From positions 2,776,001 to 2,840,000 of the forward strand of contig NZ_CP029002.1 of assembly GCF_003073375.1 (NCBI RefSeq): a stretch of 64,000 nucleotides of DNA. The letters are read 5' to 3'. A program made the translations under genes and the position numbers. This DNA is from Lysinibacillus sp. 2017 (GTDB taxonomy: Bacteria > Bacillota > Bacilli > Bacillales_A > Planococcaceae). Shown piece after piece: positions 38,196 through 45,417 of the stretch. The notes below the pieces were generated by a model. The model was given only the letters and a program-made list of their open reading frames with translations, made no database searches and had not been told where the DNA came from. Each line of letters opens with the position of its first letter. The first letter of the stretch is position 1.

Positions 38196-38363
38196 TTAAC
38201 CAAAAAATCCACATCCACAGTGTGTTCTAGGAGGTTCCGACGGATACCCAGCATAACAGTATTCTACGGTATATACACCTCCGGCTCCACAAGGATTAGT
38301 AGAACAAACAATTTTTTCGCAATCGCTTGTCATTGGTTGGAATTCATCCAAAATTTCATCCAT
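38196..38363 (-). CDS. 55-aa six-cysteine peptide, probable secreted disulfide peptide (bacteriocin-like precursor)
   Basis: A small gene with an excellent ribosome site (AAAGGTGG, 8 bp before ATG). The N-terminal 14 residues (MDEILDEFQPMTSD) are acidic and free of Cys, like a leader. The rest holds Cys at 15, 20, 25, 36, 49 and 51 with Gly/Tyr/Pro-rich spacing and a 'CGCGFFG' end. There is no hydrophobic signal peptide. It is the first gene of an operon with a MauE-like protein, a CEVC thioredoxin-like protein and an exporter, which fits maturation by disulfide bonds and ABC export. I do not recognise the family, and antimicrobial activity is not proven by sequence. Confidence 0.7.
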   Translation of the reverse strand: MDEILDEFQPMTSDCEKIVCSTNPCGAGGVYTVEYCYAGYPSEPPRTHCGCGFFG

Positions 38364-38792
38364 AATTAACATCCACCTTTCTTTTTTAGAACTAATAATA
38401 ATATATTCATTTTAGAAGTGTTTAATTACAAATAATGGGAAATATTCATGATTTGTTTCTAGTTCACATCTACAATAAGCATCCATCACACTTCAATACT
38501 GTTTATAACATTATTAACTAAACAATATTGTCTTTCCTGAATCTAAAGAAGCACTGGAAGATTAGGATAGACAATTGGACTCATTTTGCTCATATCCTTT
38601 AAAAATATTCATTCCTATATCGGTCATAAAAAAAGAATGTATTTAGTAAATGTATTTTCTATATTCAGTAAGATGAATATAGAAAGCGTGTTATAGTTTG
38701 AAAAATTCATGAATAGATGAATAGATTAATATAATAGTGAAATATTTAATTTTGAAATAATTAACTAAAATTAAGTATTGGAGGCGGTAATC
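38364..38792. other. Divergent regulatory region between peptide operon and M1 peptidase
   Basis: This AT-rich stretch of about 430 bp should hold both promoters. TATAAT at 38730-38735 (plus strand) is a candidate -10 for the peptidase, preceded by two copies of GAATAGAT. On the minus side, TATATT about 20 bp before the peptide gene's ribosome site is a weak -10. GGAGG at 38780-38784 is the peptidase ribosome site. No coding sequence seen. Confidence 0.35.
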
Positions 38793-40217
38793 ATAAAAAA
38801 GAAATTATTTTTTATTAGTATAGTTTTATTTTGTGGGATTTTCGTTGCTTGGAAGATAAATAAACAAGATGGTAATATGGAAACGACGATTTCTAAACAG
38901 GTGGATATAGAAGAGTTCATACCAGAAGGGATAGAACCCGGAAATTTTAGTGAGTATGATATTACATTGAAAATGGATGATAAAGGTAAATTTCAATTAG
39001 AAACCAATGTATTAATTAAAAATCTATCTACCGATGATTGGAATCAATTAATTTTTTATTTTATACCTAATATGTTTGCAAAAAGTGTTTCACCAGATCT
39101 AGAACATCCCTCAACTGTTAATTTTCATAACATTTCTATTGATGGAAAAAAGGTTAATTATACACTAGAAAAAGATACATTAAACATAATGCTTTTAGAA
39201 AAGTTGAAACCTAACCGAGACGTTAAAGTTAATTTTTCCTATGAACTAACCCTTCCCGAAAAAGGCTTAAGATTTACGAAAAGTAATGGTAACTATCATT
39301 TAGCCCAATTTTATCCAATGATTGCCACATATAGAAACCATCAATGGAACAAGGAAGCGTACCGATATAGAGGAGAGACCTATCATACCACATTTAGCAA
39401 TTTCAAATTAGCGTATGACATTCCTAAAGAGTACACTTTAGTTTCTTCATTTGAACAAGAAGTATTTCCAACCCCAAACAAGGGTTTGATTGAAATTAAG
39501 AATGTGAAGGAGATATTTCTTGCTATATTAAAAGATCCAATACTAGTGGAGAACGAGGAAGGCATTTCCATTAGAGTATTTGGATTTGAGGAGAAAAAAG
39601 AGGAACTATATCAAGAAATACTCACCGAAGCTACCGATGCATTAAATTATTTCGAAGAAGTTATGGGGCATTATCCTTTTAATCAATTAGATATTGTATT
39701 AGATGGGTTGGGTATGGAGTATCCGGGAATTGTAACAGCAAATTCGATTTATAATAGTGGTCCTAGCAATTCTAGCCAGCTTAAAAGTATGGTAGTTCAT
39801 GAGATTGCTCATCAGTGGTTTTATGGGATGATTAGTAATGATCCTTATAATAATGCATGGTTAGATGAAGGTTTCGCGGGATTTGCAACTAGTCTATTCA
39901 AGTTTTCAAGTTCGAAACAAAGTGAAACCTATAATTCGCTGTACAGAATTGATCCAAACCTAGAACTACCAGTTAATTTACCACTTGATCAATACGAATC
40001 TAACATTATGAGCTCATATGTCTATGGAAAATCTACCATAATGTTATGGGAATTATTTAAAGATAATGGGGAGATAAAAGAAGCTGAAGAATTTTTGAAA
40101 ATTTATTATCAATTTTATAAAAATAAAGAGATTGATTCTAAAGAATTTATGAGATTTGCAAAATACTATTTTAATTTAAAAGATGATTCCTTATTTGAAG
40201 GTTGGTTAGAACTATAA
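38793..40217 (+). CDS. Membrane-anchored M1 family zinc metallopeptidase
   Basis: The 474-aa protein has an N-terminal anchor (residues 4-20, 'LFFISIVLFCGIFVAWK') and an extracellular M1 domain. The zinc site is 'VVHEIAHQWF', with the third ligand Glu 18 residues later in 'AWLDEGFAGFA' (HExxH-18-E). The exopeptidase motif is 'GLGMEYPGIV' in place of GAMEN. It is shorter than classic M1 enzymes and lacks the C-terminal helical domain. M1 enzymes trim leaders of some class III lanthipeptides, so it may process the 55-aa peptide. GGAGG points to ATA at 38793 (or ATC at 38790) as start; the upstream TTG at 38778 has no ribosome site. It is divergent from the peptide operon. Confidence 0.82.
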   Translation: MKKKLFFISIVLFCGIFVAWKINKQDGNMETTISKQVDIEEFIPEGIEPGNFSEYDITLKMDDKGKFQLETNVLIKNLSTDDWNQLIFYFIPNMFAKSVSPDLEHPSTVNFHNISIDGKKVNYTLEKDTLNIMLLEKLKPNRDVKVNFSYELTLPEKGLRFTKSNGNYHLAQFYPMIATYRNHQWNKEAYRYRGETYHTTFSNFKLAYDIPKEYTLVSSFEQEVFPTPNKGLIEIKNVKEIFLAILKDPILVENEEGISIRVFGFEEKKEELYQEILTEATDALNYFEEVMGHYPFNQLDIVLDGLGMEYPGIVTANSIYNSGPSNSSQLKSMVVHEIAHQWFYGMISNDPYNNAWLDEGFAGFATSLFKFSSSKQSETYNSLYRIDPNLELPVNLPLDQYESNIMSSYVYGKSTIMLWELFKDNGEIKEAEEFLKIYYQFYKNKEIDSKEFMRFAKYYFNLKDDSLFEGWLEL

Positions 40218-40689
40218 AAAACTAAAAATACAAAAAACAAGATAAGTAAAAATTCGGAAGCACCGAATCATGTTTAAATTTATTTTAGGCTTGAATTGGT
40301 GCTCTTTTTTGATTTTATCTTGTTTTAGCTACCTATACACGAGGTGTTTTTATGACAATGTTGGAACAAAATCGTCCCTTTCGTCTAAAAGTAGGCAGAC
40401 TTCGCCCAGTAGCAAGCTATCCCTATTTTCGAGACTACATGTGGCTTTTGAATAAAGTTTGATAAAAAGTAGCCTGCAAACTCGCATTCTTACGTGTACC
40501 ACCGTAGCACCGTTTATAAAAAAGATTGACCAAAACGAGTATTTTTCATCACTTTTTATAATAATGATTGACCAAAATAGTTTGATAAACGTTGTTATTA
40601 TAAGGTTTCTGTAAAAAGACTGTTTATTTTGATCAAACTTTACAAATGATCAATCTTTATTTCAAATCAACACTACAAATGGATTGTCA
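40218..40689. other. Non-coding region with AAAGATTGACC and AGTTTGAT repeats
   Basis: Two near-identical 23-bp copies (40513-40535 and 40555-40577, 21 of 23 positions the same, spaced 42 bp start to start) end in GATTGACCAAAA. An inverted partial copy lies at 40648-40660. AGTTTGAT occurs at about 40456 and 40578 and inverted near 40633. The block lies just before the decayed recombinase gene and may be its old binding region. A 36-codon frame at 40351-40461 with GAGGTG ahead is noted, but no function is recognised. Confidence 0.4.
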
Positions 40690-41847
40690 GAGGTCGCGAG
40701 TCAGTGTGCAACGTTATTTAAGCAGACTCGCAGCGGCTCATACGCCACTAGGCACATTACGAGAGCAGTTGTCAGCAGTTTATTTAGTTTTTTGATGAAA
40801 AGTATGAGATGAAAAACCTACGCAACTTGCAAGATAAGCATATTGTTACCTATGTCAAGTATCGGGAAGAGCTTGGGTGTATTTCGCAAATGAAAAGTGA
40901 GCCATTTCGCAATTGAACACGAGGTCCTTTTCAGTGGACAAGATAATTGTCGCAGCATGTTTTTCGGTAGGCTTTACATGGAGCCTCTGCGGGCATAATT
41001 CTCGCTCAAAAGGCGTAGTAACAGGAATTTAACGCCCGCATCAGGGTATCATGCCCGCCACTCCAAATAAAGCCGACGTGTGCTTCTGGAAAAGACAGAT
41101 AGTGTAAAGTGGCTCACTGGCTCAGTTAACAATTGGCTCAATATTGGGATGCGATATACACTTGGGATTAGCGATAAGACGCTAAAAGGCGATTTAGGAG
41201 CAATCTGTTACATGCTAAATTTAGTTCCCAATGCAAAGTATGAATTATCAACTAATGAAAATCTTGCTAAAAACTATGATGTACAACTTGATAAAACACC
41301 AGCTGTAAAAGGGGATACGTCTTGGAAGCAAAAAGAGTATGAGATATGCGTACTTTAATAGATAATCTATCGCAATAAGACGGCTTTCGAGGGCTGACTG
41401 CAAAGGAGGTTAGAGACATATTGCCAATCTATCGGACGATGGACTTGCGGAACACCGAGGTAGTGGCGATGAAACGTTTACAAGCAGAACTGGTATATAC
41501 GAGGGCAATGGAGAGTCTAAAAACGGTATACATCGCTCTGTACGTCTTTCTGATGATGCAAGAGGGGTTATTGGAAGAACGAATCTCTCAAATCGAACGA
41601 GGGCTTGTATTCGTCCGAGAAGGCGAGAAAGTCAATCAAGTGGGAAATTTCCGTTGTGAAAAGTTTTTAGAGCGTCATAGGAGGCTTGTAGAGACTCCCG
41701 AAGGGCGTTTCTATCATGAGTACAAGAGTGAAATCTAATAAACTCACTTATCATGGTTTACGTTATTGCTATGTGCATGAACGTATGGCGGAGGAAGTTG
41801 GGTATAGTGGGATTGACATAATTAAAACTTATATGGGCGTTAAATAA
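40690..41847 (+). pseudogene. Decayed tyrosine recombinase gene, interrupted by an IS21-like remnant
   Basis: Fragments in changing frames spell a phage-type integrase. There is a SAM-like N-terminal piece ('KQTRSGSYATR', then after a frameshift 'EKYEMKNLRNLQDKHIVTYV'), then after the insertion 'GISDKTLKGDLGAICYM' and 'NAKYELSTNENLAKNYDVQL'. The catalytic Arg region is 'TMDLRNTEVVAMKR'. The C-terminal box is 'LTYHGLRYCYVHERMAEEV' (H-x-x-R) at 41755-41811. At least three frameshifts or stops plus the insertion make it dead. It differs from the intact recombinases downstream, so it belongs to an older element. Confidence 0.75.
40878..41160. mobile_element. 283-bp IS21-like internally deleted remnant with 6-bp target duplication
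   Basis: The left end starts TGTATTTCGCA and has GTGAGCCA about 16 bp in. The right end, reverse complemented, starts TGTATATCGCA and has TGAGCCA at the same place. IS21-family ends begin TGT/ACA and carry such repeated boxes. CTTGGG flanks both sides (40872-40877 and 41161-41166). Deleting the insert and one CTTGGG restores the recombinase reading frame across the junction. No transposase is left. Confidence 0.75.
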
Positions 41848-41869
41848 TTTTTGGCAAAGATAGAGCGTA

Positions 41870-41921
41870 CCCACTTATACACCATAAAAAAATTTTTGTT
41901 TAAGTGGGGTTGCTTAAGCAA
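41870..41921. repeat. Hairpin and 14-bp palindrome downstream of the recombinase relic
   Basis: CCCACTTA and TAAGTGGG pair across about 20 bp, and directly after lies the perfect palindrome GTTGCTTAAGCAAC (about 41908-41921). Possibly a terminator for either side or an old attachment site. No gene is visible between 41848 and 42009. Confidence 0.3.
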
Positions 41922-42009
41922 CTAAAAATACTTCGTAATTGAACCTAACAGGGGTATTTAAAAAGTAATTAATTTTTTTTCTTTTGAGTTTGGTTTATGG
42001 ATGTATTTT

Positions 42010-42657
42010 TTATATTTTATTAAGAATTTTTTGTATGGCAGTTATATAGCCTGCCTTATATATCTGAATGCCGTTTTCTTTTACTCTGCCATAATTATCT
42101 TTAGTCCATCCCTGATGGTTCAGAAATTCGTTTGATATGGCATTTCTCAGTGCATCTATTTCGGTATCTGTCAGATTATAAGAAGGCTCGACTATAACGA
42201 CATCCTTATTTTTGCTTAGATCGTTTCTAGAACGCATATCAATCGTAAAGGTTGTTTGTTCCTTTAGCAGAGAGTTTTCTCTTTTGAGCTTTTTATTCTC
42301 TGCCATAAGCATACCAACCAATGCCTTTGTTGTTGGTTCGGAGATACTTGCTAAGATATCATCGTTTACGGTTGTTCTCTTTTCTTTTTTAGGCTTTTTA
42401 GTGGTAGTTTTATAGTATTCAGCCCACTGGCTTATCAAAACTCTGTAATCCTCTGCATTTTTGTTTCTAAGTGCCTGTTCACTTGGACCGCCATCATTTG
42501 CTATCAATCTGGCTATAGTGCCAATGGAAAAATCTTTTATGTCAGACTCGGACTGTTTTTTACAGGCGTTATTTATGAGTTCTAATGTTTTCTTTTTCCT
42601 TGTAGAAGCGTTCTCGTAAAACTTAGAGAACAGTTCATCTGGATGCAATTCCATCAT
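42010..42657 (-). CDS. Third protein of the integrase trio (TnpC/GmtX-like coiled coil)
   Basis: The 215-aa cytoplasmic protein contains 'STRKKKTLELINNACKKQ', 'IGTIARLIANDGGPSEQALRNKNAEDYRVLISQWAEYY' and a coiled coil 'LVGMLMAENKKLKRENSLLKEQ'. The position (last gene after two recombinase genes) and the small size correspond to TnpC of Tn554-type transposons and GmtX of gamma-mobile-trio islands; the phrase GGPS-x-x-x-x-RNK recalls the latter family. It probably assists orientation or DNA binding during recombination. The start at 42657 follows GGAGGATAT; the next ATG (42654) is equally good. The gap to the 904-aa gene is 45 bp. Confidence 0.75.
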   Translation of the reverse strand: MMELHPDELFSKFYENASTRKKKTLELINNACKKQSESDIKDFSIGTIARLIANDGGPSEQALRNKNAEDYRVLISQWAEYYKTTTKKPKKEKRTTVNDDILASISEPTTKALVGMLMAENKKLKRENSLLKEQTTFTIDMRSRNDLSKNKDVVIVEPSYNLTDTEIDALRNAISNEFLNHQGWTKDNYGRVKENGIQIYKAGYITAIQKILNKI

Positions 42658-42702
42658 ATATCCTCCAATACATAAATAATTCTTAATCAATAGTAGAACT
42701 GT

Positions 42703-45417
42703 CTATATTGGTAACAAATTACTGTTTAAAGTCACAGATTTAAGTTCATTAACAAACTCATTCTCAAACCCGATTTCTTCAAGTTTCTTACGCCCGAGTG
42801 CATAAGGAATAGCATCTTTATAACTACCTGCACGATTAATTAAAAGCCTCATGAATTGATTTCCTGCAATGAGCTGTTCTTCTTCTGTTAATGAGAACAT
42901 AACGGGCATTTTATTGTTATTTCTTAATGTTAAATCTATGATTTGAGATCTTTGAAGAACTGCCTTGCTTGCATCTGTTTCAGGAAACAGTTCCGCCCCA
43001 TTACAGATGATTTGAAGCTGTTCAAGTTCATGCTCAATGTTATTAATAGAAATTCCAACATCCGATATAGAACCTACGGTTACAAGCTGAACTCCATCAT
43101 CAGAAGATGTTTTATTGATTAACTTCATGCACTTATCAATAAGACGAAGAGTGGCATTATAATCGTTTGCTAGCTTATCATTCTTTTGTATCTCCTGTGC
43201 ATATAATTGCTCATATTTAAGAAATTCATGATGTTTTGTAAATATGGTTCCATTAAGTTCACATTCGTATTTTTCATTTTCTAAAAGTTCTATACCATGC
43301 TGATATTTAATCACTCGTTTTCCTATTTCGCCCATATTGTAGCCTATGGTATTAAAATGATGCACTAAGCCCGGAAGAAAAGCAGGACTGGTTACGAACC
43401 ATCTACATCTGACACAGTTCTGCTCTGGAAAACCCGGAACAACACCATAAGTGAGTTTATCTGTATCATTATTAACATATGTGCCACCTGAATCGCATCC
43501 AAAACAGCCTTTAGGACAAATTCCTTTATCACTTATAATAATACTTGCACCTGATTTTTGAGCGTTGATTACTGCCTGATAAGCTATTGGGTCATTCGCA
43601 GCTACACTTGTTTCTAACTGTTCATACTTTGAATCTCTAATAAATCTATCAAAAGCTTCTTTATCATTTTCAAGAATGCTCTTTTCAGCCTGATTCATTG
43701 TATCTGTAACATATGAAATACCTGCTTTTGTATAATAAAGAGTCATAATGAGTCTTGCGTGACCTGTGATAGCCTTTGAAAGAATAGGCATTGGAACTCC
43801 ACCTTCAAGAGCATAGGCAGTTATAAGTGATACTCTGAGTGAATGAAGGGGATAATAAGTCGAATCTGTACGGTCTGGACGCACAAATTTTAATGTTCTT
43901 TCTTCTTCGGATGATGTATTTTCTTTAAGCTGAACCTCAAGCTGTTTAAGTGTCTTATACCAAAAAGTACCCATTCCGCTTACTGCTATTGGTAAGCGTT
44001 CATGTCCTATTGAAGTAGGGTCTCTGAAAAGAAATGTGATTTCCCCCTTTTGTTTTAAAATCTTCACATCTTTTATTTCTCCTAAGTGATTTCTTGTCAG
44101 TTCTGTCCATTTTGCAGGTCGAGAAATAGGATTGTACTTCACCTGCCAATCCCTAAGTTTTGCAAGCCAGTATTGTGCTTCTTCGTACTGCCAAGGAATG
44201 TCATAACCTCTATCTGATTCCTCTTTGTTGATGTCTGCTGTTTTATTCGTATTGATAAAAAAACCTGTCATTTCAAGCTGCGTTGTATTGTCTTTGAATT
44301 TACGAAGAACGCCTCTTTTAAAAGGATTCCTTTCTGTACCCTGACTTAAATGTGAATCATTCTTAATCCATTTTCCAGCCACATCTCGCATAGACTGCAC
44401 ATACTTATATGTATCCATTTCTCCACTGTCAAGCATACGCACCTGATAAGTTCTTAAAGGAAGAAGGAGCTTAGTTAAAAGCAACACAGTAGTCCCCGGA
44501 AACCACATCTCATATACTTCTTTAGAAAGTCCTTTTTCTTTCTGTTCATACGGGGAAGTTTTTCTGACTCTGTAAACACAGTCTGGGTCATTTTCATCAA
44601 TAACGGACTTATCAACAATGAACCAATCACCACCTGTACTTGAATCGCCTGCACTTTGTGCAAATTTCAAGTCTTTAAAGCAGGTTGCATTTTGAGGACA
44701 GAGTATATTACGAAGGTCTTTTATGTATCTATAAGGCAGGACATTCTTATTTGATTCATTACGTTGCGATAATTTTACAGAGTCTGGTAAGTATTTTGTT
44801 AGAGGATTTTCAAATTCTGCCGGAGTAAGCTTATTTCCTAAATCATCTTCAACCGAAAACCTCTCCGCAATAATCCAGTCAACAAATTCAACAACCTTTT
44901 TTGCTTCAATTAAAGCATGGAATTGTGAGCCTCTTTCTGCATAAATAATCTCGTAAAAATCTGGAGTGTCATATTTTATTGAAATGAACTCTTGCACAGA
45001 CCTAGTGATGTCTTCTTCAATAACATATTTCTTAAAGAAGTTTGTTAAACATGTAAGTGCTTTTGCTTTGCCTCTTACAACCGTCTTTATCCATTCTGTG
45101 GCATATTCATTCCATTGCCGTAAATCAGAATCATATCCTAAAAGCCATTCGAAGTTTTCACTCGTGGTCGTTCCATGGAACCTTAACTCAAGTTCTCTTT
45201 TCCTAGCTTTTTCCTTTAACTGTTCAAGCCTCAGATTTTCTTTTGGCGATAATGCATTATCACCAAAAGCTCCGTTTTCAATAAAATCTCGGAGCCATCT
45301 CATAACAGTTCTATGGCTAACATCATATTCTCGCTTAATATTCCTTGCTGCTTTGCCGTTGCAAAGTTCTTCAATCATTTTATACTTAAAAAAATTATCA
45401 TATTTTTTTCTTCCCAT
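42703..45417 (-). CDS. Large tyrosine-recombinase-like protein with HTH and cysteine cluster (TnpB/GmtZ-like)
   Basis: The 904-aa protein starts with a helix-turn-helix like that of IS3 OrfA ('FFKYKMIEELCNGKAARNIKREYDVSHRTVMRWL'). Around residues 545-595 is a recombinase C-terminal box: 'YYPLHSLRVSLITAYALEGG' (H-x-x-R), then 'AITGHARLIMTLYYTKAG' (GH..Y). Around 650-705 is a Cys cluster: 'GICPKGCFGCDSGG' and 'NCVRCRWFVTSPAFLPGLVHHFN'. This set matches what I recall of GmtZ-type proteins. Its ATG follows the stop of the 495-aa gene with no gap (TAAATG), with AGGAGA ahead. It should act jointly with the 495-aa recombinase on the element ends. Confidence 0.82.
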   Translation of the reverse strand: MGRKKYDNFFKYKMIEELCNGKAARNIKREYDVSHRTVMRWLRDFIENGAFGDNALSPKENLRLEQLKEKARKRELELRFHGTTTSENFEWLLGYDSDLRQWNEYATEWIKTVVRGKAKALTCLTNFFKKYVIEEDITRSVQEFISIKYDTPDFYEIIYAERGSQFHALIEAKKVVEFVDWIIAERFSVEDDLGNKLTPAEFENPLTKYLPDSVKLSQRNESNKNVLPYRYIKDLRNILCPQNATCFKDLKFAQSAGDSSTGGDWFIVDKSVIDENDPDCVYRVRKTSPYEQKEKGLSKEVYEMWFPGTTVLLLTKLLLPLRTYQVRMLDSGEMDTYKYVQSMRDVAGKWIKNDSHLSQGTERNPFKRGVLRKFKDNTTQLEMTGFFINTNKTADINKEESDRGYDIPWQYEEAQYWLAKLRDWQVKYNPISRPAKWTELTRNHLGEIKDVKILKQKGEITFLFRDPTSIGHERLPIAVSGMGTFWYKTLKQLEVQLKENTSSEEERTLKFVRPDRTDSTYYPLHSLRVSLITAYALEGGVPMPILSKAITGHARLIMTLYYTKAGISYVTDTMNQAEKSILENDKEAFDRFIRDSKYEQLETSVAANDPIAYQAVINAQKSGASIIISDKGICPKGCFGCDSGGTYVNNDTDKLTYGVVPGFPEQNCVRCRWFVTSPAFLPGLVHHFNTIGYNMGEIGKRVIKYQHGIELLENEKYECELNGTIFTKHHEFLKYEQLYAQEIQKNDKLANDYNATLRLIDKCMKLINKTSSDDGVQLVTVGSISDVGISINNIEHELEQLQIICNGAELFPETDASKAVLQRSQIIDLTLRNNNKMPVMFSLTEEEQLIAGNQFMRLLINRAGSYKDAIPYALGRKKLEEIGFENEFVNELKSVTLNSNLLPI

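Noticed and set aside
35189..38363. Calling the cluster a lantibiotic or sactipeptide operon
   Set aside because: There is no LanB/C/M/KC enzyme and no radical SAM gene nearby; only redox proteins accompany the peptide, so disulfides are the simpler reading.
40262..40461. Short frames with a GAGGTG ribosome site (40351-40461)
   Set aside because: Only 36 codons, no recognised product, in a region full of relics; mentioned under the non-coding region but not called a gene.
42212..42415. Plus-strand frames opposite the trio genes and other long backbone genes
   Set aside because: They lie wholly inside well supported genes on the other strand, have no ribosome sites and show odd composition.
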